The translations under genes were made by a program, and so were the position numbers. A model generated the notes under the pieces. It had not been told where the DNA came from, did no database searches, and worked only from the letters and a program-made list of their open reading frames with translations. This document shows positions 1-13,404 of a stretch of DNA of 64,000 bases, one piece after another. Positions within the stretch are counted from its first letter, which is position 1; every line of letters starts with the position of its first letter. Where the stretch lies: positions 16,738,370 to 16,802,369 of the forward strand of contig NC_045140.1 of assembly GCF_008831285.2 (NCBI RefSeq). The letters run 5' to 3'. Source of the DNA: Nymphaea colorata (Eukaryota > Streptophyta > Magnoliopsida > Nymphaeales > Nymphaeaceae).

Positions 1-929
1 CCTCAAAAGTGCTTAAAAAAAAAAACAAAGGCATCAAGAGGGAGGGAATTGCTACTGTCACTAAGCTGAAGGTGATGGCATGGTTTTTCCTCCAAGCAAA
101 CCTAAGTGCCTAAGTGCTAAAAAAAGAAGAAAATGGAAAAAAAGGATCAGGAATTATAAAGTTATGGGGGCCATAATCTCAAGTATCAATTGCAAAAATC
201 TTTTGCACATGCGAGATTCCAAGTCAATGTTTACTCCTGTTTTGTGCTTTTCTATGAGGCTGAGAATTACTCCTTTATGTTCATATCCTAGAGATGTAAA
301 GAGTTCCATTCAGGAAGCTTGATAGCATTGCCATGAGGTACATCTTAATACTCATGAAATATTGTGGGAAAAAGAGAATATATCTCCTGCACACAAACAC
401 TTGTACTCACAAAGCTCAAGTTGGAATTCTTAGAGATTATTGCTCACCTTTTACTCATGAAAAAGTGTAAAGTTTTCAAACAAAATTCATCCCCCAAGTA
501 TTATTATTGTCCCACCAAAGTAGGATTTTAAAGCATAACCTTCATTTAAATCAATGACAACACCCTGATGCTTGAAGGGGTCCTTGATGAGAAGCAACCA
601 TGTGTTTTCTACTTCAAGCAAAAATGCTTTCTTTGGAGGTTTAAGGGGAATGGAAAAGAGATGGCCAAGTAGTTTGGCATGACACCTTGGTGCAGGAAAG
701 AACCTTCTTTTGTTTTGGTGACTTCCCTTCCTCTTCTTCACTTCTCTTATGGCAGATTGAAACTAGTTGAGTTTGGAATTAAATTTAGGCCATGCTTGGC
801 TTTGGCTTTTCTGTTGTATGGGGTTTGTTGAGAAAAGGAATTTTCTTGGATGATTTCTCCATTTTTTGTTTGTGAAGGGTCTACATGGTTTACAGAGGGT
901 TAGCTTTCAAAAAACTTCTCAAGTTTGGG

Positions 930-957
930 TCTCTCTCTCTCTCTCTCTCTCTCTCTC
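930..957. repeat. (CT)n microsatellite
   Basis: An uninterrupted CT dinucleotide run of about 14 units in intergenic DNA. Confidence 0.95.
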
Positions 958-3907
958 CTTGTTTCACCATGGTATTTTTACTGATTTCCCTCTTTAGGTG
1001 AGTATTGTTCTCTTGTCATATTCAATTGTCTTTTTCTTCTCTTTGGAAAGTTTTCTCATCTTAATTATTTTTTTTAAGTGCATTCATGCTTCTTCTCCTT
1101 ACTTGCCATGTTCATCTTTTTTTGTCTCCGAAATTCTCTTCTTTTCAGCATATGGGTGCTGGTCCTTCAGGTGGTGACTATTATTTGTTATCATGTCCAC
1201 ATATTGTTCAGCTAGTTTGCATTTCCACTTGTTTGATATTGAGGCAACGTTAATTGCTGGGCTTCCCTCAATTGACAATAAAAAAATAAATATTAGAGCA
1301 CCATTAGATCTAGGTAAATCTAGAATATATAAACATTTCAAGGAAACCCTGAAAAAGGTTTTATGCCTCCTAAAGGCCTTCAAGATACCAGCACCATCAC
1401 ATTTTTTAAGTTGAGGATTCATAGGAAGCCAACATGAGCCATTAATCATGTATCTTATGTGACATATGGATATGTCTTACATTTTATATATGCATTGTGT
1501 TTTCATACTGAGGAAAATTGCTAGCCAAAGAAGCTCAACCAAGAGGTTGTAAAGAAATGGAATTGGGAGCATTTTATCATTTCTTCCTATGTATTTTTTC
1601 TGTTGCAGATGGAAGGAATCTGAATATTTAGGTGGCATGTTTATTCCTGTTGGTGGTATCTCTTACTACTTTTGCTTATTGATTTCCTTGCATTTAGGGT
1701 ATCTTGGTGTTGTTTTACCTCTGTTTCTCCAAGCAATATTATTCTTTTTGTCCTCTTCTCATTACATAATTTGTCTACAAATCTAATAACTTGAAGATGC
1801 ATTGCAGCCTGGCAGATATGGCAGCCAATCCATTCCATGTTCTTTTATTCATTGTTTTTATGCTATTAGCATGTGCACACGTTTGCTCACTTACCTGAAT
1901 AGATTTTGGGTAAAATGACTGTCCTTTTTTAAGCTTAAACGTTATAAAAGTATTACAGTTGCCCAGGCACCATCCAAGCTGTACTTGGTTGTTGTTATGG
2001 TTTACCCACATAACAACATAGGAATCTGGCCATTCAATTTGGAAAGTTAGTTTTTATGTTAATCAACATAAAAAGTATGGGAACAGAAAAAATAAAAAAA
2101 AAGGAAAGTCCAGATATATTAATTACTAGCGTCCCAGGTTGTTGAAAGTTAACTCAGGGCCTTGAGAGGCATGGTCTTCCTGGAGCATTATCTGGTAGGG
2201 TGTGTCGTTTCTCTTTTCCTCTTGATATGTTGCATGCCTGTGTGACATCAGATGCCAGCTTTTATGGAACTTCTTTGACATTTTCCTTCTAGATTTTTCA
2301 ATATTTTTCATTACCTCGTAGGGCACTGGTGGAAAGGTTTGCATTCTTACTTTATTGTTTTCTTTTTGGGAGTGAGATTATATATCTTGTAGTTAGTGAA
2401 AACAGGGTTCAATTTAGTAATAAAATATAGGTTCACTTATTTATTTTCTTGGTGTTTTTCTATTCTTAGTTGTTTTTATTGCTTTTCTTTTTGTTTGAAT
2501 TCTTGAACTAAAAGCACATGGAAGAAGCGATTTGACAGGTGGGGATAAAGTAAAAATGACTGTTTGTGTTTGATTTTTGAATTTGATTGTTTATTTTTGC
2601 TTTTGTTTTGCCAATAATTTTTTTTTGAGAACCTATAATTTTTTATTTTTAGGATCATTTTCAAAGTGGTCTAGGAATTGTTGCTGCTGTTTTCTGTTTT
2701 TGGCAGAATTTTCACTTTAAAAAATTGTTTAAATTTCTGCTTTTTTTATCTGGAACTTCTTCAATGTATGTAAAATGGGGGGTCTCTGGTCATTAGAAGA
2801 ACAAGAACCGTGTACATGCCTTGCTTGTTCTAAAATATAAAGGGTCGTCTGATCCTAAGAGAATCGAATGGCCTAAATCAATAACAAATATTTGAAAGGA
2901 AACAAATATGTTGGGAAACAAGATATTGATTATTGAGGTTGCTAGCAGACACACGCATGTAAACGAGAGAGCCAGAGAGAGAGAGACTGATAGGAACTTA
3001 TGTGTTAGACAGATAAAAATAATCTCAAACCGGCTCTTGATTGAGACAAAAGCAAAAAAGACAGATTTTTTCTTCATTTAGTATTTGTTCACATATCAAC
3101 CGTCTCACTTAAATTGAACCTTATGTCCTTGTCAAGAAATGCATCTCAACTTCTTGCCAAAAATGGCCTGAATCTGCCGATTCCAATGGAATCGAGCAAT
3201 AGCTGGTGGTTCAGAGGTTTCTAAAGTCGCCCAATTTTTGGTTGAATAGCCTGACCTAGTGAGCAATCCAGAAGACTCCCCCTGAATCCGCCGATTTTAT
3301 CTATTGAAAATTCATGGATTACAGGGCTGCCAAGCAACTTTCGAAGTTAATCTTTTATTTCCTTAATCTTTTGAAGTTCAAATTCTTGCCCATTTCAATT
3401 TCTATGACTTACCTGTTCTTGTTCCAGTTTTGCTCAAACTTTCTACAATTTTCTTTTTTGATTTGAAAAATAAAATGATAAAATATGATTAAACATGATT
3501 TTGGTTCTAATTAGATCCAGGCAATCCACTGGGGCTACATTCGATCGCCCCAAATTACAAATCTCAAAACCAAACTCTGCTTCGGATGAAACTTCAGACG
3601 TGCGGCGATTTTTGAAATGAAAAGGAATTTGAAAACCGCGCATCATTTGCACACTGAGCCTTTCTCGTTACAAATGTCGTATCCGCTTCGCTTCATGAAT
3701 GACGGCTTTCGAAACCGCGTATATCTTTTTGCTGGCCGATTTCATTTTACCAAAGGAACTCAACAACATTCACGCGGTTCAACTTTGCTCTCGCATATCT
3801 ACGCCGGTGACAAAAAATTATCCTTCCTATGAACAACTTGTTGATTAAATTGCATGGAAACTGTCGAACCTTTCCCTTTATAAGCATAGGCCTTTTGTGG
3901 GCGGGGC

Positions 3908-3908
<1 letters not shown>

Positions 3909-3953
<45 letters not shown>
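3909..3953. repeat. (TA)n microsatellite
   Basis: An uninterrupted AT/TA run of about 22 units. The apparent Tyr-Ile open frame across it is an artefact of the repeat. Confidence 0.95.
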
Positions 3954-3956
<3 letters not shown>

Positions 3957-5315
3957 GTAAAAACCAGATCAGTAAGTCAGGAACAAAAGACATACCATTT
4001 AAATAAATATGATATTTAAAGTGTTTCTTTTTTAAATTTAACCTTACCAATATGATATTAATGATGCATTGATACAAAATACATATTAAATTGATCATTT
4101 TTTAAGTTTTAATAGTGTTTTATAATAAACAAACTGAAACATTTTGATGATTAAAAAAAATCAACATTTTCATAAAAACAACTTGATTCAAAGCGTGTTT
4201 TATATCTGAATAGTTTTATAAATATATTAAGATGTTTATATTTTATTTGAAATATAGGCAATTGGCAAACCCGTTCAACTGGGTTTATGTCGCGAAGAAT
4301 TAAATTAATCGCTTTGCCTGTATCAGTTCACCACCCACTTTTTCCTCCGTTATTTGAGAGAAATCCTCTTTTTGGGGTTATCAAAATAGGAGGGGGAAGG
4401 GTGCTTTCTTAGGGCCGAGAATTAAACTTCCGGCCGTTTGAACAGGTTCAGCTTGCCCTCCGATGTGTGGTCTTTGAGATTTGGGATCCTTCCCCCTCTT
4501 ATCTTAGATCAGACTCTTTTAGGAGGAATTCTCAAATCTAGCCAAAGAAATCCTTAGTTTGATGAACCATGACTTTTACTAAACATCCTTTGTGCAACAT
4601 CAAGAAAACTGGGCCACATTTGGTCCATTAGTCTTAAATATGCAATCGTCCACCAACTTGTGTAAGGCCAACCAAAAGATCACATGAATGATCAAGAATT
4701 ATACTCCACTTGGAATTTGTAATTTCTTTAATCAATGATTAAAAACGAAGGCAGCATAATTTAATTCTGCCTTCTCATCACACCAGATTGAAATACGACT
4801 ACTTTAATGTCCAGTGCCAACTGCCAAGTAAAGCCTTGCTCGTACTCACCTGTCGGTGGTTCCCGGGTGGCACCGGCTGCTGCCAGAGATAGAAATTTGA
4901 AATTTACACGAGGAACTCACATAGTTTTCCAAAATATCAGCGAGGCGGCGAAAAGGACTTTTAGCTCATCTATAGCGTAACATCAATTTTAGGGACAGTT
5001 CTTACACCAGACGGTCAAATTAGGTCCATATAATATATAATATGCTCGGAACTAATTAAGTGGACACGATAGGAACAGGCCCGCCCATGTACTTTCTCTT
5101 CTCACCACAGACAGACGTTCACAGGAGACACTGAGATCGCCTCGTCACGATGCACTTGGTTTTCTCAGCGTTCTATGGCAATCAGCCATGGGATGTACCG
5201 ATGTCAACAAGTTTGATTAGGGTGCAATATCTGGTCGGACTTTTTCAAAAATATTAAATATAAGAAAATTTAATATCTCATCAGATTGAACTTATTTTTA
5301 AATAAATATCCCACG

Positions 5316-5500
5316 TATATCCACTGTCAAGATATTTTGAAAGTCAGCTATTACTACATCATAACGTGGCTTGGAATTTTTTTAAAGCCGAATTTGGGTT
5401 CATATGTGAGTTGGATTCTGACCAGATTCGGACTGTGAATCTGGATTTAGATTCAAATATGAATTTTTCTTTATGCATGTGGAAATACGAATATCTCAAG
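5316..5500. repeat. Dispersed AT-rich repeat, copy 1
   Basis: This segment shares an ordered set of words with two segments at about 47.17-47.34 and 47.43-47.60 kb. They are TTTTGAAAGTC, a CATATCATAATG-like block, and GATTCAGATTCAAA-like blocks followed by an AATTTTTCTT block and an ATTCATATCCAAAT-type or CGAATAT-type end. The copies are clearly diverged. The family is not recognised; a non-autonomous transposon or a degraded LTR fragment are both possible. Confidence 0.5.
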
Positions 5501-5632
5501 TGCAAAAAAGCAGGTATGCCTAAGAACATCTCATTCCAATACGTTCCTTTCATATCTAGAAAATAATAGTCTGTCCTTTTCCAGTTAGCCAAGTATTTTA
5601 GAGAGCGCACACGCTTTTTGTCTGTCATTAGA

Positions 5633-5640
<8 letters not shown>

Positions 5641-5684
<44 letters not shown>

Positions 5685-5700
5685 ATATATATATACACAC
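5641..5700. repeat. Compound (CT)n-(TA)n-(CA)n microsatellite
   Basis: Twenty CT units run straight into a short TA and CA run. The Arg-Glu repeats in open frames on the opposite strand come from this run and are not coding. Confidence 0.95.
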
Positions 5701-6555
5701 ACAAAAGAATAACTTAAAGTATACAAAAACTTAAAGTATAAATGTTTCTCAATGTTTTGGGCAGTGTTATCTGTGTTGATGCCTATCCGTTCATGCCGGC
5801 TGATAAGCATCGAATAACCACCACTTTGCAACGAGACAGGTGCCAATTAAGGCCCCGTCCTTCAAATATTAGCCCATAATATTAGTCCCATTCAGCCCCG
5901 CACAGATCAGGCTGTTCACCCTTCATGCAGGTTGAGACGAGCCAATGCATACTGACGATAATGCATACCGTTTAAGCTTTTGATACGAGATGAAAACCAA
6001 TATTTACAACATTGATTCAAACTTGAAGATCATATTCAGAAGGCAGACTGCAAATGATATTGATGAATGAAGTACTGGTCAGACCAATCCCAAAATTGTA
6101 CTCGTTGAATGCATTTCTCTCTTTCACTGCTTTTATACGCATTAGATCTGGTTAAGAGAGGAGCAAGGGAGATGATATCTGTGAATTTGTTGCAAGATGA
6201 AAAGAAAGGACCAAAAAAGTGACCTACGCGTATGTACTTTTCTCGCTTGACCAACATTACTCTTCTATGATGTTTGTTTCTCAGCATTTGTAACATAAAA
6301 TGGTGCTTGCTATACGTGTATTAATTGTTTACAAACACGAACAAAATACAAGTTATGCCAGTAAAAGCTCTCTACACCTGGCTAGTATAAGACCTTCTAC
6401 TGAAGGAAATTGACATTAAGACCAGCTTGCGAAAATCCAAAATTATACACAAAAAGAAAAAAGTTACATACTGTTTCATTTATCAAAAGCAAAAACATTA
6501 CCCATAACTGTGAAACGTGCAAGCCTAGTGCCTTGCATAATAACAAGCTTATATT

Positions 6556-8342
6556 TTACATAATGGAGCAATTGTCTTGGTTGTAGCCCTCTGAGTAGCG
6601 GCTGGCGCCGGGATACTTGTAGTTGTAGGCGTTGTCATAGGATGCAGGAGCAGGGTAAATTTGCGGCGGATATTCCGGCCGGTAAATGTACGTCGTCGTC
6701 GTCCGATTACGATGATGTTCTCCCTTCTTCTTATCTGAGTCCGAGTCCGAGCTGGAGCTTGAGCTCGAGCTCGACCGATTATGATGATGTCCTCGCTTCT
6801 TCTTATCTGAGTCCGAGCCAGAGCTGGAGCTGGAGCTCGACCGATTATGATTATGTCCTCGCTTCTTCTTCTCTGAGTCCGAGCTGGAGCTTGAGCCAGA
6901 GTCTGAGTCTGAGTCGGAGTCCGAGTGCCCGTGCTTCTTCTTATCCTTCCCCTTCTTCTTCTTCTCCTTCTTATCCTTCTCATGTTTCCTTTCCTCCTCT
7001 TTCTTATGATGCTCCTTTTTCTTATATTTCTCATGATTCTCTTTTGTCTCGTGTCTTATTTCCTCTAAACTCTCCATGTGGGCTTTGAAATTCTTCTTCT
7101 TCAAAATGTTGAGCAGCCCATAGGCATCCATCTCCTCACCTATCACCACCAGCTTGCTCTCGTCCTTCTCATCTAATTTCACCAACGTCACACCTTCAGT
7201 GCAACCAACACCACTAATTAGGAGCCATACAAATCAAGCATATTATGTGACTGGATCAGCAAGATGAGGCGTAGACCTTAAGGTTGGTTCAGAAGAAGGG
7301 AAAAAACTAAAAAACAAATTACATAAATCTTTTGGAGATATATATATTATATTGGGTTTGTGATGAAAGGAAGTGTAAAGAGAGAGAGAGAGAGAAGGTC
7401 GATGCAAGAGCTTTGAGAACGAAAGCTGGATTTAGACTGCAACCATTCTTTGGACATCGACTTTAGACTCGATGCAGCAGCATCGGGTTGTTGGACCCTA
7501 GAATCTACGAAGAGAACTATAATAAAGGAAACTGGAGGGAGATTGTACATACCATTGGCACCCCCAACAATCTTCATGGCCTTAGATCTGCTATTGTAAT
7601 CATCGTAATATGCTTCAGAAAAGCTGAGCACAAGCCTTTGCTGCATACACGTGAAGAAAAAAAAGAAACTGTAAATTTCTTTGTTAAAATGGTGCAAGCT
7701 AAACACTTCAAGGGCCATTAACAAATATAGTAGCCATAAGCTTCCACTTAGGAAGATGCATGAATCGGTAAAAATGCCTGATAGGACATCAACGACCAGC
7801 ATATGCTCCAATTCTAGGATCATGCAAAGATGGTTATTAACTTATTGGCGGCTTCCATGCCACTGCTTCGTTTGGTCGTAAACGGCTATTCAGATCTCTA
7901 TAACACGTAAGAAATCCATTCGGGTCGCATCCCGTGCAGTAAAAGGATGAAAGGTGGGAGGACAAAAGCAAAAGACACCGAAAAAGACACATGCTGAAGC
8001 TACATGGGAAGACGTAGGGAAGGAGAGAAGAGGTTTACTGGAAAATATGGAGGGGGTAGATGCATAGTGATCTCAAAGAGAAGAGGGCAAGTGCTAGTCA
8101 AGCACCTCCTATATAGCAACTCATCAGCAAATCAGTTCTTTTTGCCTCTATCAGAAAGAAACAACAGTTTTGTACGCAGAGATTTCAAGACACACCTGAC
8201 AGGGTATGTGTGAACAAATTCGAGTATTTTTTTTGATATGGAGAGATTGTCTTTTTAACATTGGATGCACAAAATTCAGAAGAAGAAAAGGAAGGAGAAT
8301 AAAAAGAAATTTAAGAACTCGAGCAATCATTCATACCTTCAT
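6556..8342 (-). CDS. HMA-fold isoprenylated protein with Lys/Ser/His-rich linker (cysteine-less HIPP-like), gene 1
   Basis: Three coding exons on the minus strand: 8337-8342 (Met-Lys only), 7553-7640 and 6556-7193, giving about 243 residues. Residues 1 to about 65 form an HMA ferredoxin-like fold, with a KLVVIGE strand followed by a helix that starts DAYGLLNILKKK. The usual MxCxxC metal site is replaced by an EAYYDDYNSRSKAM segment without cysteine. A Lys/Glu/His-rich stretch of about 50 residues follows, then three units of an Asp/Ser-Lys-Arg-His-Ser repeat, a Tyr/Pro-rich tail and a C-terminal CSIM. This is a CaaX box whose final Met favours farnesylation, so the protein is expected at membranes. 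In the plant HIPP/HPP family such cysteine-less HMA proteins are thought to act as protein adaptors, and some rice members are bound by fungal effectors. Metal binding is doubtful, though the His/Asp repeats could still bind ions. Intron sites match gene 2. Confidence 0.85.
6699..6901 (-). repeat. Coding minisatellite in HMA gene 1, three units of about 66-72 bp
   Basis: Three head-to-tail units begin near 6699, 6770 and 6836. Each encodes an acidic Ser/Asp run, KKKRG (KKKGE in one unit), a His/Asn-rich step and a Ser-rich run (Thr in the last). The length is a multiple of three, so frame is kept. Because of the base bias of the repeat, long open frames also exist on the opposite strand and in a second minus-strand frame. 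These are shadows. Confidence 0.85.
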
Positions 8343-8462
8343 GAAGAAACTGCAGAAGTATCACTCTAAGCCAAAGGATGAGTTTGGGAACTTGAAGTTG
8401 TACTTGTGTTTAAGCAAGAGAGACTAGTAAGTCTTGATGTGAGTTGCTACGTGGGAGGGCGT

Positions 8463-8474
8463 CCATATATATAG
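8463..8474 (-). promoter_or_regulatory. Candidate TATA box for HMA gene 1
   Basis: On the minus strand a CTATATATATGG element lies about 120 bases upstream of the proposed ATG at 8340-8342. A similar element stands at a similar distance in front of gene 2, which supports both start sites. No transcript data are available here. Confidence 0.5.
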
Positions 8475-11400
8475 GGAGACCAATAGAAGGAGGGGAGAGG
8501 CATTACACGATAGCTAGTATGGAGAGATTGGGAATGGGAAGGAAGATTCCAGGAAGCTGCTGCCCACTTGCGACCTCGTGGGCTCCATTGGTTGCCAGCA
8601 AAGGCAAAAGAAGGAAAGCATTTTATATATGAACAACGGCGGGCAGACTTTACTTTGACCATATGCACCAAATCTCAACAACATGAACAGCGATATATAA
8701 TTGTTGTCTCATTTGAGCGATAAGCTTAAGCTGAATTGATTATGATACTTCTAATTTTTTGGGTATGTTTTCTTGTGGCTTTTCTTATTTGCCTCGGGAA
8801 GGGAAGCATTTTATCGATCGTTTGCCCTTAAATAAATAACGCAATTCTGAAAACCGAGGCCCCAAATATTGTTTATTATTATATATCTATGCCGAGAAAG
8901 AGATGATGACTTCCCAATAAGTTGCTTTTATGAAGTGTTACTGAGGATTATTATTTGACCAAATTCCGTATTCAGTTTTTTTTTTTTTTTTTTCTTTTCT
9001 GAAACGGCAACAAAAGAAATCACACCATCTACTTGATTAAGGGTTTAGACTTAAAGACTTTTAGCGTGCATTCGATAGCCCCATATATGAGATCCAAGGT
9101 GATTTGAGATGATTTTGAATTTCAGATCCATGGATTTAAGGTTGGGCACCTCCTATTCCCCTTCAACTGAGGTCTCAAATCTATTTTTTGACATGTATAG
9201 CCGAAAAATCTGGTGTTTGTTTACATTGTGAATCCTACACAAAGGAGATCTTAGATCAGTTTCGGAACTGTGATCCAAGACTATACCCAACTCAGCTTGA
9301 CTATATTTATTATTTAAAAGAAAAGGGATGCCTACCAATCAAAGAAAACCAAGTCCCAAACCTTTGGCTAAATTTTCTTATCCATGAAAAGGTGCACTTT
9401 ACTTTGCTTGGGGTTTGTAGTAAGAGTTGCCTCTACGTGAAGTTTGAGATTAAACTATATTTGAGACAAGTTGGGGACAACTTTTTCTTTGTTTTGTAGG
9501 AAACTTAGTAGGGAAGCTTTAAGTATTTTCGGAAACCCACACACTTAGTTTATATTGTGGGGCCGAAAAGAAGATCTGCATTGACCCATGCCTATCGTCA
9601 TTGGTGAGACAGATTGTCATTTCTAGATGAACGCCAGATGATCATCAGGTTTTGGATTAGGACGATGGACGTATTGCGCGGCCAGCGTTGAAACGGGTCA
9701 TAATTTATTGACGTAAACGCTTAGCTATAAAGTTTTGACCGATCGGCATTTCTGGAAATTAATATATTTAAGACTAAATCTCGTGGAACACCGCCCTTTT
9801 ATTTCTTTCGCTCATGAAATGACGTAGGTCGCTGGATTAATTTATGCTCGCCATGGAACGAAACTTGGCGACCACGCAGTTCTTCCAGAAAGGAGATCGA
9901 GATATTGAGATATTTTGTTGAGGCTAGTATCCAGAAATCTTTGGTTTTGGACTTTGATATGGATAGTTTCCTGAAACCATAGGTTCCAAAAACAACAATG
10001 GGTGCTTAGCTCAACTTTAAACGTTACCAGAGAAAATGGATGGTCGACCTAATCGCTAGAAATTTTTAGTGATGCACGTCGAATTAAGGATTGTAATTTT
10101 GATTAGAGTGGAAATATTAGTTTTCAAATTTTTTATATAAAACAAGTGAAATTTTTTAAAGTTTACATGTAAATTTTTTAAAAAAAAAAAATAAAGCGGG
10201 GCCAGGGGTAAGCCATGAAAGCCTGTAAGTTGCTTTCTTATTTTATTAAAACCTTATCATAATCTATTAAACACGAAAATGGGAAATGGCCGTACGGACC
10301 TATACTTGTTGGGCAAAACACTGTATCTTTCAGGAAATTGATATGCCACCCACTTTGATACTAGCATTATTACTAGAAGAAGGAAAGGGGAAGGAGAGGC
10401 TGGTTTATTCGAATAAGATGTCTTTCTTCCAAGGTTAGCTTGAGTCACGAGCAATAAAAATACGGTCACGTTTTGTATTGACAATCATTGATTATTTGGT
10501 GTGCAGCCGATGCATTATTCTGAAATGTTGCTTTATGAAAATAATTAAAAAGCCATTTAAACTTGACCGGAATCTAAAAGATATGGAGAAGCAATTAAGA
10601 CTCATGTAGATTAGATTATCGGCCAGACCGCCCCCCTGGAATGAGGGAATGGTTTTTGACGATAACGAATGCGAAGGGTCAGGATTCGGGATAGGTGTCT
10701 CACCCACTGCCAATTTTATTGGGTTGAATATTAATAGATAAGATTGCATGCATATCTGATCTGACTCCAATTCTATATACATCAAGTTTTGCTTGCATGG
10801 CACGGTGGGTGGGTGTTCAGGCCCAATTCAGATCTTATATTGGCTATTATTTTATCAGAAAAGGAAGCAGGTGCAGCAGGTGAAGGTGCAGGTCAAATAA
10901 AATCAATGTTGAATGGTTTTGCATGCATGGCGGCCATTTTAAAGACCCCAATTGGCCCATTGCAACGGTACAATGTTTTAAGCTAATAAGGGGGTCGACG
11001 CAATGGTCAGGAAAGGGCAACATCTCAAAGCAAGCTCCATACCCTAAGGAGACGAGGGTTGGGTGGGAGTTTCCACTTCCTTTTAAAGCAGAACAAAGAG
11101 GCCCTACAAATGTGTTGAATTTCTTGAAATGATCAACACAACTTCTTATTTTTATGGGCATTTATTTATATATTGAGACAGTCGAGAGTGCAAGTAAAAT
11201 GACCAACGTAATTTTTGAGGGAGCGCACCCCTTCTCTTCGCATACTATTTGGCCTAAAATGTATGTACTTAACGGCGATCAATATTCAACTTGGGTCCGC
11301 CAGAAAGAGATAAAAAACTGTGGGACTATTTTATTTGGTTTTTCACGAAGCCCAGTTGCATGGAGACTTGCTTTTTGCAACCGGGTCTTTGAAAAACTAA

Positions 11401-12852
11401 ACACAGATTGCTATCACAATCTGGGTTTGATCGCACCAGTACTGGTTGGTACACCACTCTCCTTTTTGATTTCCATGGTCGTCAGCTTACACCGCCATAC
11501 AATGAATTCGGTGAACTCCATGAATAAAATAAAGCAGTTTGAAACCGATATTTGCTTTACGTCTGGGGCGTCATCCGTATGAACCCCACATTTTTTCACC
11601 CTTTATAAGATATTTCTCCACTTTTTAGTGCCTAAATTGTCAATACAATGACCAAGAGGATGGAGGAGTGCATGAAACGGAGCACTCCTTACGAAACAAG
11701 GCCTACTGATGTGCGTTTCATCATTTGGGCTTGGTCGCCAATTGCCCACCAAAAAACGGGTTTAGACCATAGTTATATAATAATGTTTTGAAGTTTTAAA
11801 AAGGGCAAGGGTATTCTTGGGTATAGTACGGCGAGCTGGTAAAAAACGTTAAAAAAGAAAAAAATACAGTAAGTTTTTAAAAATTTTAAAAAATTTAAAA
11901 TAAACAAATAAAATAAGTGAGAAACTAATAACACAAACATTATAAGTAGATTTGTAACAAACAAAAAATAAAGACATTAAAAAACTGAAAAAAATAAAAA
12001 AAAAAGTGAAAAAAACGCAAAAAATGCATTAAGAACACATTTTTTTCTAAAAAAACATGTTTTTTTAGTTTTAAACAGACATTTAATTTATTGCATTTTT
12101 TTAAAAAAAAACTCATTTTCTTGAAACCGATATTTGCTTTAGACTTCTTCTCAATTGGACCTTCTGTTTTTCCTTCTTCTCATTTGACTAGTATATTGCA
12201 TAGCTGTGTTACACAGTTACAAATATTCAGCAAAAGGCTTCAGATGATCAAGTTTGCTTTCATTATATTGGTACGCTAATTTGGATTAACTATCAAGAAG
12301 CTAATATAATTAGGTTTCTTGCTATGTAATTTACTGATATATGATTCAAGCTGCACAAAGAACTCTTGACTTCTTGTGCACCTTGTGGCAAAGGTGTTCA
12401 CGTCCTGTTTTCATCCCAAGTCAACGACCCAACACCTACACTCAATTTAACATAATTGATTAGTTCATCTAGATATGTTTGACACATATTATATGAATGA
12501 ATCATGATGCTCCTGTATGGCTTTGAGGAGTGGGACTTTGTTCACCACGGTGAAAAAAATCTGACCTATATTCTACTCAGGCAATCAGATTCTTCAAAGA
12601 CGCCCTTAGTTTTGTTGGAGTACGTACGAAATTATATTTGTATGGGGTTGGGTATGGAGATCAGGCAGAGCAGAAGTCGAAAGCAATGTTCTAAAAAAAA
12701 AATACATTAAGCCAGGTTGATGGAAAAACAATGTGAAGGCAAGAGAAATGAATCGAACAATAAAATTCCAAATAGCGACGCATGTTTTCCGGCTATCCGG
12801 AGACAGACTTTTTCCTTTTTTAACGCTTTATCACATCCAGACAAGAAATCTT

Positions 12853-12854
<2 letters not shown>

Positions 12855-12882
<28 letters not shown>
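12855..12882. repeat. (TA)n microsatellite
   Basis: An uninterrupted TA run of about 13-14 units in intergenic DNA. Confidence 0.95.
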
Positions 12883-12883
<1 letters not shown>

Positions 12884-12989
12884 AGTACAACATTAAATGG
12901 CACATAGTAAAAAGAGAGTGCCAGCATTAATGGGGGCAGAAATTTGGTACAACCGATTACGATCGTCAACCTCCAAAGATGGCGACAGG

Positions 12990-13404
12990 ACACCCGCACA
13001 TTAGCAAGCAAGCACTTTTTCATTAACAGTCACTGAAAACATAGTTGGCAAACCTGTTATTTGGATTCGGACCGGATGAAGGTTAGTGAGTTGATTGATT
13101 CGTCGACTGACTTGACTGAATTTTAAAATAATCTTATTCAAGCGAGTCAAGATGAGTCAAGGCCGAGTTAGTCGGGCAAAGTGAAGCTGAGTCAAGGGTG
13201 AGCCGGACCAACCTTGACTCGTGGCAAGGTTTTCTAGCGATTTAAACTAACTCGAGTGATTCCTTAGCCAATTCGACGAGTCAACTAGCTATGCTGAAAG
13301 TGAAAAGAGCATCATTCCTTACGATCTGGACACCCACTCGTTTGCAAGCAAGCACTCTCATCTGGTCAGCAAACACCAAACAGTGGCATCATTCCTTACG
13401 ATTT
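12990..13404. repeat. GAGTCA-rich segment between direct repeats
   Basis: A block at about 13080-13290 is dense in GAGTCA, TGACTC and CGACTCG-type words in both orientations. On its two sides are near-identical direct repeats. The words GGACACCC and GCAAGCAAGCACT occur at about 12990-13015 and again at 13327-13350, and GCATCATTCCTTACGAT occurs at about 13309 and again near 13387. The arrangement suggests an insertion or slippage-type duplication. The element family is not recognised. Confidence 0.5.

Larger units (their letters stand above)
1..6555. other. Gene-poor intergenic region
   Basis: I recognise no protein-coding gene here. The open frames are short (up to about 115 codons), low in complexity and match no family I know. 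The stretch is AT-rich and holds a (CT)n run near 930-957, a (TA)n run at 3909-3953, a (CT)n-(TA)n compound run at 5641-5700 and one copy of a dispersed AT-rich repeat at about 5316-5500. The right end runs into the 3' side of the first HMA/CaaX gene. Confidence 0.6.

Noticed and set aside
5359-5846. Arg-Glu-rich minus-strand frames
   Set aside because: They are translated (CT)n microsatellite, not protein.
6642-7088. Open frame of 148 codons on the plus strand across the HMA gene 1 exon
   Set aside because: It is a Ser/Tyr-rich shadow produced by the coding minisatellite on the other strand.
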